This document shows, piece after piece, positions 11,401 through 26,400 of a DNA stretch of 64,000 nucleotides; positions within the stretch are counted from its first letter, which is position 1, and every line of letters starts with the position of its first letter. The notes under the pieces were generated by a model. The model was not told the origin of the DNA, did no database searches, and saw only the letters and a list, made by a program, of their open reading frames with translations. Source of the DNA: Vibrio gallaecicus (GTDB lineage: Bacteria; Pseudomonadota; Gammaproteobacteria; Enterobacterales; Vibrionaceae). The translations under genes and the position numbers were made by a program. Location: NCBI RefSeq assembly GCF_024347495.1, contig NZ_AP025490.1, forward strand, positions 1,550,001 through 1,614,000. Reading direction: 5' to 3'.

Positions 11401-14400
11401 CCGAAACCAGCGGAGACAACAAAGACGGTGGTTACGAGGTTGATACGGGTATCAGCAAACCGACCATCGATCTGGTTGCGTCGAGCGACAGCGGCAAAGA
11501 AGACGCTCACGGCAGCGACACAGACAACCTGACCAACGATACGACGCCAACCTTCACGTTCGGCAACATCGATGATGATGTTGAGAAAGTGGAAGTGTTC
11601 AACGGCACGACCTTGCTGGGTGAAGCGGTTAAAGTTGAGGGCGTGTGGACCTTCACGGCGACAGACGGTCAGCTGACAGAAGGTGCGAACAGCATCACGG
11701 TGAAAGCGACGGACGATGCGGGTAATAGCGACACATCAGACGCACTCGCAGTGACCATCGATACCGACGCGGCGGCGACCATCACAATCGATGATGATAT
11801 CGCAGGCGACGACATCGTGAACGCAGCGGAAGCGGCTGGTGACGTGACCATTACGGGTACCGTGGGTGGCGACGCGAAAGAAGGTGATACGGTGACGTTG
11901 ACGGTGAACGGCAACTCAACCGATTACACAGGCACGGTGAAAGCGGATGGCACTTACAGCATCAATGTACCGGGCAGCGAGTTAGTTGCGGATGCGGACA
12001 GCACCATCGTGGCGAGCGTGAGTGGCACCGATGAAGCGGGCAACCCGTTCACGGCGACGACCGAAACCAGCGGAGACAACAAAGACGGTGGTTACGAGGT
12101 TGATACGGGTATCAGCAAACCGACCATCGATCTGGTTGCGTCGAGCGACAGCGGCAAAGAAGACGCTCACGGCAGCGACACAGACAACCTGACCAACGAT
12201 ACGACGCCAACCTTCACGTTCGGCAACATCGATGATGATGTTGAGAAAGTGGAAGTGTTCAACGGCACGACCTTGCTGGGTGAAGCGGTTAAAGTTGAGG
12301 GCGTGTGGACCTTCACGGCGACAGACGGTCAGCTGACAGAAGGTGCGAACAGCATCACGGTGAAAGCGACGGACGATGCGGGTAATAGCGACACATCAGA
12401 CGCACTCGCAGTGACCATCGATACCGACGCGGCGGCGACCATCACAATCGATGATGATATCGCAGGCGACGACATCGTGAACGCAGCGGAAGCGGCTGGT
12501 GACGTGACCATTACGGGTACCGTGGGTGGCGACGCGAAAGAAGGTGATACGGTGACGTTGACGGTGAACGGCAACTCAACCGATTACACAGGCACGGTGA
12601 AAGCGGATGGCACTTACAGCATCAATGTACCGGGCAGCGAGTTAGTTGCGGATGCGGACAGCACCATCGTGGCGAGCGTGAGTGGCACCGATGAAGCGGG
12701 CAACCCGTTCACGGCGACGACCGAAACCAGCGGAGACAACAAAGACGGTGGTTACGAGGTTGATACGGGTATCAGCAAACCGACCATCGATCTGGTTGCG
12801 TCGAGCGACAGCGGCAAAGAAGACGCTCACGGCAGCGACACAGACAACCTGACCAACGATACGACGCCAACCTTCACGTTCGGCAACATCGATGATGATG
12901 TTGAGAAAGTGGAAGTGTTCAACGGCACGACCTTGCTGGGTGAAGCGGTTAAAGTTGAGGGCGTGTGGACCTTCACGGCGACAGACGGTCAGCTGACAGA
13001 AGGTGCGAACAGCATCACGGTGAAAGCGACGGACGATGCGGGTAATAGCGACACATCAGACGCACTCGCAGTGACCATCGATACCGACGCGGCGGCGACC
13101 ATCACAATCGATGATGATATCGCAGGCGACGACATCGTGAACGCAGCGGAAGCGGCTGGTGACGTGACCATTACGGGTACCGTGGGTGGCGACGCGAAAG
13201 AAGGTGATACGGTGACGTTGACGGTGAACGGCAACTCAACCGATTACACAGGCACGGTGAAAGCGGATGGCACTTACAGCATCAATGTACCGGGCAGCGA
13301 GTTAGTTGCGGATGCGGACAGCACCATCGTGGCGAGCGTGAGTGGCACCGATGAAGCGGGCAACCCGTTCACGGCGACGACCGAAACCAGCGGAGACAAC
13401 AAAGACGGTGGTTACGAGGTTGATACGGGTATCAGCAAACCGACCATCGATCTGGTTGCGTCGAGCGACAGCGGCAAAGAAGACGCTCACGGCAGCGACA
13501 CAGACAACCTGACCAACGATACGACGCCAACCTTCACGTTCGGCAACATCGATGATGATGTTGAGAAAGTGGAAGTGTTCAACGGCACGACCTTGCTGGG
13601 TGAAGCGGTTAAAGTTGAGGGCGTGTGGACCTTCACGGCGACAGACGGTCAGCTGACAGAAGGTGCGAACAGCATCACGGTGAAAGCGACGGACGATGCG
13701 GGTAATAGCGACACATCAGACGCACTCGCAGTGACCATCGATACCGACGCGGCGGCGACCATCACAATCGATGATGATATCGCAGGCGACGACATCGTGA
13801 ACGCAGCGGAAGCGGCTGGTGACGTGACCATTACGGGTACCGTGGGTGGCGACGCGAAAGAAGGTGATACGGTGACGTTGACGGTGAACGGCAACTCAAC
13901 CGATTACACAGGCACGGTGAAAGCGGATGGCACTTACAGCATCAATGTACCGGGCAGCGAGTTAGTTGCGGATGCGGACAGCACCATCGTGGCGAGCGTG
14001 AGTGGCACCGATGAAGCGGGCAACCCGTTCACGGCGACGACCGAAACCAGCGGAGACAACAAAGACGGTGGTTACGAGGTTGATACGGGTATCAGCAAAC
14101 CGACCATCGATCTGGTTGCGTCGAGCGACAGCGGCAAAGAAGACGCTCACGGCAGCGACACAGACAACCTGACCAACGATACGACGCCAACCTTCACGTT
14201 CGGCAACATCGATGATGATGTTGAGAAAGTGGAAGTGTTCAACGGCACGACCTTGCTGGGTGAAGCGGTTAAAGTTGAGGGCGTGTGGACCTTCACGGCG
14301 ACAGACGGTCAGCTGACAGAAGGTGCGAACAGCATCACGGTGAAAGCGACGGACGATGCGGGTAATAGCGACACATCAGACGCACTCGCAGTGACCATCG

Positions 14401-17400
14401 ATACCGACGCGGCGGCGACCATCACAATCGATGATGATATCGCAGGCGACGACATCGTGAACGCAGCGGAAGCGGCTGGTGACGTGACCATTACGGGTAC
14501 CGTGGGTGGCGACGCGAAAGAAGGTGATACGGTGACGTTGACGGTGAACGGCAACTCAACCGATTACACAGGCACGGTGAAAGCGGATGGCACTTACAGC
14601 ATCAATGTACCGGGCAGCGAGTTAGTTGCGGATGCGGACAGCACCATCGTGGCGAGCGTGAGTGGCACCGATGAAGCGGGCAACCCGTTCACGGCGACGA
14701 CCGAAACCAGCGGAGACAACAAAGACGGTGGTTACGAGGTTGATACGGGTATCAGCAAACCGACCATCGATCTGGTTGCGTCGAGCGACAGCGGCAAAGA
14801 AGACGCTCACGGCAGCGACACAGACAACCTGACCAACGATACGACGCCAACCTTCACGTTCGGCAACATCGATGATGATGTTGAGAAAGTGGAAGTGTTC
14901 AACGGCACGACCTTGCTGGGTGAAGCGGTTAAAGTTGAGGGCGTGTGGACCTTCACGGCGACAGACGGTCAGCTGACAGAAGGTGCGAACAGCATCACGG
15001 TGAAAGCGACGGACGATGCGGGTAATAGCGACACATCAGACGCACTCGCAGTGACCATCGATACCGACGCGGCGGCGACCATCACAATCGATGATGATAT
15101 CGCAGGCGACGACATCGTGAACGCAGCGGAAGCGGCTGGTGACGTGACCATTACGGGTACCGTGGGTGGCGACGCGAAAGAAGGTGATACGGTGACGTTG
15201 ACGGTGAACGGCAACTCAACCGATTACACAGGCACGGTGAAAGCGGATGGCACTTACAGCATCAATGTACCGGGCAGCGAGTTAGTTGCGGATGCGGACA
15301 GCACCATCGTGGCGAGCGTGAGTGGCACCGATGAAGCGGGCAACCCGTTCACGGCGACGACCGAAACCAGCGGAGACAACAAAGACGGTGGTTACGAGGT
15401 TGATACGGGTATCAGCAAACCGACCATCGATCTGGTTGCGTCGAGCGACAGCGGCAAAGAAGACGCTCACGGCAGCGACACAGACAACCTGACCAACGAT
15501 ACGACGCCAACCTTCACGTTCGGCAACATCGATGATGATGTTGAGAAAGTGGAAGTGTTCAACGGCACGACCTTGCTGGGTGAAGCGGTTAAAGTTGAGG
15601 GCGTGTGGACCTTCACGGCGACAGACGGTCAGCTGACAGAAGGTGCGAACAGCATCACGGTGAAAGCGACGGACGATGCGGGTAATAGCGACACATCAGA
15701 CGCACTCGCAGTGACCATCGATACCGACGCGGCGGCGACCATCACAATCGATGATGATATCGCAGGCGACGACATCGTGAACGCAGCGGAAGCGGCTGGT
15801 GACGTGACCATTACGGGTACCGTGGGTGGCGACGCGAAAGAAGGTGATACGGTGACGTTGACGGTGAACGGCAACTCAACCGATTACACAGGCACGGTGA
15901 AAGCGGATGGCACTTACAGCATCAATGTACCGGGCAGCGAGTTAGTTGCGGATGCGGACAGCACCATCGTGGCGAGCGTGAGTGGCACCGATGAAGCGGG
16001 CAACCCGTTCACGGCGACGACCGAAACCAGCGGAGACAACAAAGACGGTGGTTACGAGGTTGATACGGGTATCAGCAAACCGACCATCGATCTGGTTGCG
16101 TCGAGCGACAGCGGCAAAGAAGACGCTCACGGCAGCGACACAGACAACCTGACCAACGATACGACGCCAACCTTCACGTTCGGCAACATCGATGATGATG
16201 TTGAGAAAGTGGAAGTGTTCAACGGCACGACCTTGCTGGGTGAAGCGGTTAAAGTTGAGGGCGTGTGGACCTTCACGGCGACAGACGGTCAGCTGACAGA
16301 AGGTGCGAACAGCATCACGGTGAAAGCGACGGACGATGCGGGTAATAGCGACACATCAGACGCACTCGCAGTGACCATCGATACCGACGCGGCGGCGACC
16401 ATCACAATCGATGATGATATCGCAGGCGACGACATCGTGAACGCAGCGGAAGCGGCTGGTGACGTGACCATTACGGGTACCGTGGGTGGCGACGCGAAAG
16501 AAGGTGATACGGTGACGTTGACGGTGAACGGCAACTCAACCGATTACACAGGCACGGTGAAAGCGGATGGCACTTACAGCATCAATGTACCGGGCAGCGA
16601 GTTAGTTGCGGATGCGGACAGCACCATCGTGGCGAGCGTGAGTGGCACCGATGAAGCGGGCAACCCGTTCACGGCGACGACCGAAACCAGCGGAGACAAC
16701 AAAGACGGTGGTTACGAGGTTGATACGGGTATCAGCAAACCGACCATCGATCTGGTTGCGTCGAGCGACAGCGGCAAAGAAGACGCTCACGGCAGCGACA
16801 CAGACAACCTGACCAACGATACGACGCCAACCTTCACGTTCGGCAACATCGATGATGATGTTGAGAAAGTGGAAGTGTTCAACGGCACGACCTTGCTGGG
16901 TGAAGCGGTTAAAGTTGAGGGCGTGTGGACCTTCACGGCGACAGACGGTCAGCTGACAGAAGGTGCGAACAGCATCACGGTGAAAGCGACGGACGATGCG
17001 GGTAATAGCGACACATCAGACGCACTCGCAGTGACCATCGATACCGACGCGGCGGCGACCATCACAATCGATGATGATATCGCAGGCGACGACATCGTGA
17101 ACGCAGCGGAAGCGGCTGGTGACGTGACCATTACGGGTACCGTGGGTGGCGACGCGAAAGAAGGTGATACGGTGACGTTGACGGTGAACGGCAACTCAAC
17201 CGATTACACAGGCACGGTGAAAGCGGATGGCACTTACAGCATCAATGTACCGGGCAGCGAGTTAGTTGCGGATGCGGACAGCACCATCGTGGCGAGCGTG
17301 AGTGGCACCGATGAAGCGGGCAACCCGTTCACGGCGACGACCGAAACCAGCGGAGACAACAAAGACGGTGGTTACGAGGTTGATACGGGTATCAGCAAAC

Positions 17401-20400
17401 CGACCATCGATCTGGTTGCGTCGAGCGACAGCGGCAAAGAAGACGCTCACGGCAGCGACACAGACAACCTGACCAACGATACGACGCCAACCTTCACGTT
17501 CGGCAACATCGATGATGATGTTGAGAAAGTGGAAGTGTTCAACGGCACGACCTTGCTGGGTGAAGCGGTTAAAGTTGAGGGCGTGTGGACCTTCACGGCG
17601 ACAGACGGTCAGCTGACAGAAGGTGCGAACAGCATCACGGTGAAAGCGACGGACGATGCGGGTAATAGCGACACATCAGACGCACTCGCAGTGACCATCG
17701 ATACCGACGCGGCGGCGACCATCACAATCGATGATGATATCGCAGGCGACGACATCGTGAACGCAGCGGAAGCGGCTGGTGACGTGACCATTACGGGTAC
17801 CGTGGGTGGCGACGCGAAAGAAGGTGATACGGTGACGTTGACGGTGAACGGCAACTCAACCGATTACACAGGCACGGTGAAAGCGGATGGCACTTACAGC
17901 ATCAATGTACCGGGCAGCGAGTTAGTTGCGGATGCGGACAGCACCATCGTGGCGAGCGTGAGTGGCACCGATGAAGCGGGCAACCCGTTCACGGCGACGA
18001 CCGAAACCAGCGGAGACAACAAAGACGGTGGTTACGAGGTTGATACGGGTATCAGCAAACCGACCATCGATCTGGTTGCGTCGAGCGACAGCGGCAAAGA
18101 AGACGCTCACGGCAGCGACACAGACAACCTGACCAACGATACGACGCCAACCTTCACGTTCGGCAACATCGATGATGATGTTGAGAAAGTGGAAGTGTTC
18201 AACGGCACGACCTTGCTGGGTGAAGCGGTTAAAGTTGAGGGCGTGTGGACCTTCACGGCGACAGACGGTCAGCTGACAGAAGGTGCGAACAGCATCACGG
18301 TGAAAGCGACGGACGATGCGGGTAATAGCGACACATCAGACGCACTCGCAGTGACCATCGATACCGACGCGGCGGCGACCATCACAATCGATGATGATAT
18401 CGCAGGCGACGACATCGTGAACGCAGCGGAAGCGGCTGGTGACGTGACCATTACGGGTACCGTGGGTGGCGACGCGAAAGAAGGTGATACGGTGACGTTG
18501 ACGGTGAACGGCAACTCAACCGATTACACAGGCACGGTGAAAGCGGATGGCACTTACAGCATCAATGTACCGGGCAGCGAGTTAGTTGCGGATGCGGACA
18601 GCACCATCGTGGCGAGCGTGAGTGGCACCGATGAAGCGGGCAACCCGTTCACGGCGACGACCGAAACCAGCGGAGACAACAAAGACGGTGGTTACGAGGT
18701 TGATACGGGTATCAGCAAACCGACCATCGATCTGGTTGCGTCGAGCGACAGCGGCAAAGAAGACGCTCACGGCAGCGACACAGACAACCTGACCAACGAT
18801 ACGACGCCAACCTTCACGTTCGGCAACATCGATGATGATGTTGAGAAAGTGGAAGTGTTCAACGGCACGACCTTGCTGGGTGAAGCGGTTAAAGTTGAGG
18901 GCGTGTGGACCTTCACGGCGACAGACGGTCAGCTGACAGAAGGTGCGAACAGCATCACGGTGAAAGCGACGGACGATGCGGGTAATAGCGACACATCAGA
19001 CGCACTCGCAGTGACCATCGATACCGACGCGGCGGCGACCATCACAATCGATGATGATATCGCAGGCGACGACATCGTGAACGCAGCGGAAGCGGCTGGT
19101 GACGTGACCATTACGGGTACCGTGGGTGGCGACGCGAAAGAAGGTGATACGGTGACGTTGACGGTGAACGGCAACTCAACCGATTACACAGGCACGGTGA
19201 AAGCGGATGGCACTTACAGCATCAATGTACCGGGCAGCGAGTTAGTTGCGGATGCGGACAGCACCATCGTGGCGAGCGTGAGTGGCACCGATGAAGCGGG
19301 CAACCCGTTCACGGCGACGACCGAAACCAGCGGAGACAACAAAGACGGTGGTTACGAGGTTGATACGGGTATCAGCAAACCGACCATCGATCTGGTTGCG
19401 TCGAGCGACAGCGGCAAAGAAGACGCTCACGGCAGCGACACAGACAACCTGACCAACGATACGACGCCAACCTTCACGTTCGGCAACATCGATGATGATG
19501 TTGAGAAAGTGGAAGTGTTCAACGGCACGACCTTGCTGGGTGAAGCGGTTAAAGTTGAGGGCGTGTGGACCTTCACGGCGACAGACGGTCAGCTGACAGA
19601 AGGTGCGAACAGCATCACGGTGAAAGCGACGGACGATGCGGGTAATAGCGACACATCAGACGCACTCGCAGTGACCATCGATACCGACGCGGCGGCGACC
19701 ATCACAATCGATGATGATATCGCAGGCGACGACATCGTGAACGCAGCGGAAGCGGCTGGTGACGTGACCATTACGGGTACCGTGGGTGGCGACGCGAAAG
19801 AAGGTGATACGGTGACGTTGACGGTGAACGGCAACTCAACCGATTACACAGGCACGGTGAAAGCGGATGGCACTTACAGCATCAATGTACCGGGCAGCGA
19901 GTTAGTTGCGGATGCGGACAGCACCATCGTGGCGAGCGTGAGTGGCACCGATGAAGCGGGCAACCCGTTCACGGCGACGACCGAAACCAGCGGAGACAAC
20001 AAAGACGGTGGTTACGAGGTTGATACGGGTATCAGCAAACCGACCATCGATCTGGTTGCGTCGAGCGACAGCGGCAAAGAAGACGCTCACGGCAGCGACA
20101 CAGACAACCTGACCAACGATACGACGCCAACCTTCACGTTCGGCAACATCGATGATGATGTTGAGAAAGTGGAAGTGTTCAACGGCACGACCTTGCTGGG
20201 TGAAGCGGTTAAAGTTGAGGGCGTGTGGACCTTCACGGCGACAGACGGTCAGCTGACAGAAGGTGCGAACAGCATCACGGTGAAAGCGACGGACGATGCG
20301 GGTAATAGCGACACATCAGACGCACTCGCAGTGACCATCGATACCGACGCGGCGGCGACCATCACAATCGATGATGATATCGCAGGCGACGACATCGTGA

Positions 20401-23400
20401 ACGCAGCGGAAGCGGCTGGTGACGTGACCATTACGGGTACCGTGGGTGGCGACGCGAAAGAAGGTGATACGGTGACGTTGACGGTGAACGGCAACTCAAC
20501 CGATTACACAGGCACGGTGAAAGCGGATGGCACTTACAGCATCAATGTACCGGGCAGCGAGTTAGTTGCGGATGCGGACAGCACCATCGTGGCGAGCGTG
20601 AGTGGCACCGATGAAGCGGGCAACCCGTTCACGGCGACGACCGAAACCAGCGGAGACAACAAAGACGGTGGTTACGAGGTTGATACGGGTATCAGCAAAC
20701 CGACCATCGATCTGGTTGCGTCGAGCGACAGCGGCAAAGAAGACGCTCACGGCAGCGACACAGACAACCTGACCAACGATACGACGCCAACCTTCACGTT
20801 CGGCAACATCGATGATGATGTTGAGAAAGTGGAAGTGTTCAACGGCACGACCTTGCTGGGTGAAGCGGTTAAAGTTGAGGGCGTGTGGACCTTCACGGCG
20901 ACAGACGGTCAGCTGACAGAAGGTGCGAACAGCATCACGGTGAAAGCGACGGACGATGCGGGTAATAGCGACACATCAGACGCACTCGCAGTGACCATCG
21001 ATACCGACGCGGCGGCGACCATCACAATCGATGATGATATCGCAGGCGACGACATCGTGAACGCAGCGGAAGCGGCTGGTGACGTGACCATTACGGGTAC
21101 CGTGGGTGGCGACGCGAAAGAAGGTGATACGGTGACGTTGACGGTGAACGGCAACTCAACCGATTACACAGGCACGGTGAAAGCGGATGGCACTTACAGC
21201 ATCAATGTACCGGGCAGCGAGTTAGTTGCGGATGCGGACAGCACCATCGTGGCGAGCGTGAGTGGCACCGATGAAGCGGGCAACCCGTTCACGGCGACGA
21301 CCGAAACCAGCGGAGACAACAAAGACGGTGGTTACGAGGTTGATACGGGTATCAGCAAACCGACCATCGATCTGGTTGCGTCGAGCGACAGCGGCAAAGA
21401 AGACGCTCACGGCAGCGACACAGACAACCTGACCAACGATACGACGCCAACCTTCACGTTCGGCAACATCGATGATGATGTTGAGAAAGTGGAAGTGTTC
21501 AACGGCACGACCTTGCTGGGTGAAGCGGTTAAAGTTGAGGGCGTGTGGACCTTCACGGCGACAGACGGTCAGCTGACAGAAGGTGCGAACAGCATCACGG
21601 TGAAAGCGACGGACGATGCGGGTAATAGCGACACATCAGACGCACTCGCAGTGACCATCGATACCGACGCGGCGGCGACCATCACAATCGATGATGATAT
21701 CGCAGGCGACGACATCGTGAACGCAGCGGAAGCGGCTGGTGACGTGACCATTACGGGTACCGTGGGTGGCGACGCGAAAGAAGGTGATACGGTGACGTTG
21801 ACGGTGAACGGCAACTCAACCGATTACACAGGCACGGTGAAAGCGGATGGCACTTACAGCATCAATGTACCGGGCAGCGAGTTAGTTGCGGATGCGGACA
21901 GCACCATCGTGGCGAGCGTGAGTGGCACCGATGAAGCGGGCAACCCGTTCACGGCGACGACCGAAACCAGCGGAGACAACAAAGACGGTGGTTACGAGGT
22001 TGATACGGGTATCAGCAAACCGACCATCGATCTGGTTGCGTCGAGCGACAGCGGCAAAGAAGACGCTCACGGCAGCGACACAGACAACCTGACCAACGAT
22101 ACGACGCCAACCTTCACGTTCGGCAACATCGATGATGATGTTGAGAAAGTGGAAGTGTTCAACGGCACGACCTTGCTGGGTGAAGCGGTTAAAGTTGAGG
22201 GCGTGTGGACCTTCACGGCGACAGACGGTCAGCTGACAGAAGGTGCGAACAGCATCACGGTGAAAGCGACGGACGATGCGGGTAATAGCGACACATCAGA
22301 CGCACTCGCAGTGACCATCGATACCGACGCGGCGGCGACCATCACAATCGATGATGATATCGCAGGCGACGACATCGTGAACGCAGCGGAAGCGGCTGGT
22401 GACGTGACCATTACGGGTACCGTGGGTGGCGACGCGAAAGAAGGTGATACGGTGACGTTGACGGTGAACGGCAACTCAACCGATTACACAGGCACGGTGA
22501 AAGCGGATGGCACTTACAGCATCAATGTACCGGGCAGCGAGTTAGTTGCGGATGCGGACAGCACCATCGTGGCGAGCGTGAGTGGCACCGATGAAGCGGG
22601 CAACCCGTTCACGGCGACGACCGAAACCAGCGGAGACAACAAAGACGGTGGTTACGAGGTTGATACGGGTATCAGCAAACCGACCATCGATCTGGTTGCG
22701 TCGAGCGACAGCGGCAAAGAAGACGCTCACGGCAGCGACACAGACAACCTGACCAACGATACGACGCCAACCTTCACGTTCGGCAACATCGATGATGATG
22801 TTGAGAAAGTGGAAGTGTTCAACGGCACGACCTTGCTGGGTGAAGCGGTTAAAGTTGAGGGCGTGTGGACCTTCACGGCGACAGACGGTCAGCTGACAGA
22901 AGGTGCGAACAGCATCACGGTGAAAGCGACGGACGATGCGGGTAATAGCGACACATCAGACGCACTCGCAGTGACCATCGATACCGACGCGGCGGCGACC
23001 ATCACAATCGATGATGATATCGCAGGCGACGACATCGTGAACGCAGCGGAAGCGGCTGGTGACGTGACCATTACGGGTACCGTGGGTGGCGACGCGAAAG
23101 AAGGTGATACGGTGACGTTGACGGTGAACGGCAACTCAACCGATTACACAGGCACGGTGAAAGCGGATGGCACTTACAGCATCAATGTACCGGGCAGCGA
23201 GTTAGTTGCGGATGCGGACAGCACCATCGTGGCGAGCGTGAGTGGCACCGATGAAGCGGGCAACCCGTTCACGGCGACGACCGAAACCAGCGGAGACAAC
23301 AAAGACGGTGGTTACGAGGTTGATACGGGTATCAGCAAACCGACCATCGATCTGGTTGCGTCGAGCGACAGCGGCAAAGAAGACGCTCACGGCAGCGACA

Positions 23401-26400
23401 CAGACAACCTGACCAACGATACGACGCCAACCTTCACGTTCGGCAACATCGATGATGATGTTGAGAAAGTGGAAGTGTTCAACGGCACGACCTTGCTGGG
23501 TGAAGCGGTTAAAGTTGAGGGCGTGTGGACCTTCACGGCGACAGACGGTCAGCTGACAGAAGGTGCGAACAGCATCACGGTGAAAGCGACGGACGATGCG
23601 GGTAATAGCGACACATCAGACGCACTCGCAGTGACCATCGATACCGACGCGGCGGCGACCATCACAATCGATGATGATATCGCAGGCGACGACATCGTGA
23701 ACGCAGCGGAAGCGGCTGGTGACGTGACCATTACGGGTACCGTGGGTGGCGACGCGAAAGAAGGTGATACGGTGACGTTGACGGTGAACGGCAACTCAAC
23801 CGATTACACAGGCACGGTGAAAGCGGATGGCACTTACAGCATCAATGTACCGGGCAGCGAGTTAGTTGCGGATGCGGACAGCACCATCGTGGCGAGCGTG
23901 AGTGGCACCGATGAAGCGGGCAACCCGTTCACGGCGACGACCGAAACCAGCGGAGACAACAAAGACGGTGGTTACGAGGTTGATACGGGTATCAGCAAAC
24001 CGACCATCGATCTGGTTGCGTCGAGCGACAGCGGCAAAGAAGACGCTCACGGCAGCGACACAGACAACCTGACCAACGATACGACGCCAACCTTCACGTT
24101 CGGCAACATCGATGATGATGTTGAGAAAGTGGAAGTGTTCAACGGCACGACCTTGCTGGGTGAAGCGGTTAAAGTTGAGGGCGTGTGGACCTTCACGGCG
24201 ACAGACGGTCAGCTGACAGAAGGTGCGAACAGCATCACGGTGAAAGCGACGGACGATGCGGGTAATAGCGACACATCAGACGCACTCGCAGTGACCATCG
24301 ATACCGACGCGGCGGCGACCATCACAATCGATGATGATATCGCAGGCGACGACATCGTGAACGCAGCGGAAGCGGCTGGTGACGTGACCATTACGGGTAC
24401 CGTGGGTGGCGACGCGAAAGAAGGTGATACGGTGACGTTGACGGTGAACGGCAACTCAACCGATTACACAGGCACGGTGAAAGCGGATGGCACTTACAGC
24501 ATCAATGTACCGGGCAGCGAGTTAGTTGCGGATGCGGACAGCACCATCGTGGCGAGCGTGAGTGGCACCGATGAAGCGGGCAACCCGTTCACGGCGACGA
24601 CCGAAACCAGCGGAGACAACAAAGACGGTGGTTACGAGGTTGATACGGGTATCAGCAAACCGACCATCGATCTGGTTGCGTCGAGCGACAGCGGCAAAGA
24701 AGACGCTCACGGCAGCGACACAGACAACCTGACCAACGATACGACGCCAACCTTCACGTTCGGCAACATCGATGATGATGTTGAGAAAGTGGAAGTGTTC
24801 AACGGCACGACCTTGCTGGGTGAAGCGGTTAAAGTTGAGGGCGTGTGGACCTTCACGGCGACAGACGGTCAGCTGACAGAAGGTGCGAACAGCATCACGG
24901 TGAAAGCGACGGACGATGCGGGTAATAGCGACACATCAGACGCACTCGCAGTGACCATCGATACCGACGCGGCGGCGACCATCACAATCGATGATGATAT
25001 CGCAGGCGACGACATCGTGAACGCAGCGGAAGCGGCTGGTGACGTGACCATTACGGGTACCGTGGGTGGCGACGCGAAAGAAGGTGATACGGTGACGTTG
25101 ACGGTGAACGGCAACTCAACCGATTACACAGGCACGGTGAAAGCGGATGGCACTTACAGCATCAATGTACCGGGCAGCGAGTTAGTTGCGGATGCGGACA
25201 GCACCATCGTGGCGAGCGTGAGTGGCACCGATGAAGCGGGCAACCCGTTCACGGCGACGACCGAAACCAGCGGAGACAACAAAGACGGTGGTTACGAGGT
25301 TGATACGGGTATCAGCAAACCGACCATCGATCTGGTTGCGTCGAGCGACAGCGGCAAAGAAGACGCTCACGGCAGCGACACAGACAACCTGACCAACGAT
25401 ACGACGCCAACCTTCACGTTCGGCAACATCGATGATGATGTTGAGAAAGTGGAAGTGTTCAACGGCACGACCTTGCTGGGTGAAGCGGTTAAAGTTGAGG
25501 GCGTGTGGACCTTCACGGCGACAGACGGTCAGCTGACAGAAGGTGCGAACAGCATCACGGTGAAAGCGACGGACGATGCGGGTAATAGCGACACATCAGA
25601 CGCACTCGCAGTGACCATCGATACCGACGCGGCGGCGACCATCACAATCGATGATGATATCGCAGGCGACGACATCGTGAACGCAGCGGAAGCGGCTGGT
25701 GACGTGACCATTACGGGTACCGTGGGTGGCGACGCGAAAGAAGGTGATACGGTGACGTTGACGGTGAACGGCAACTCAACCGATTACACAGGCACGGTGA
25801 AAGCGGATGGCACTTACAGCATCAATGTACCGGGCAGCGAGTTAGTTGCGGATGCGGACAGCACCATCGTGGCGAGCGTGAGTGGCACCGATGAAGCGGG
25901 CAACCCGTTCACGGCGACGACCGAAACCAGCGGAGACAACAAAGACGGTGGTTACGAGGTTGATACGGGTATCAGCAAACCGACCATCGATCTGGTTGCG
26001 TCGAGCGACAGCGGCAAAGAAGACGCTCACGGCAGCGACACAGACAACCTGACCAACGATACGACGCCAACCTTCACGTTCGGCAACATCGATGATGATG
26101 TTGAGAAAGTGGAAGTGTTCAACGGCACGACCTTGCTGGGTGAAGCGGTTAAAGTTGAGGGCGTGTGGACCTTCACGGCGACAGACGGTCAGCTGACAGA
26201 AGGTGCGAACAGCATCACGGTGAAAGCGACGGACGATGCGGGTAATAGCGACACATCAGACGCACTCGCAGTGACCATCGATACCGACGCGGCGGCGACC
26301 ATCACAATCGATGATGATATCGCAGGCGACGACATCGTGAACGCAGCGGAAGCGGCTGGTGACGTGACCATTACGGGTACCGTGGGTGGCGACGCGAAAG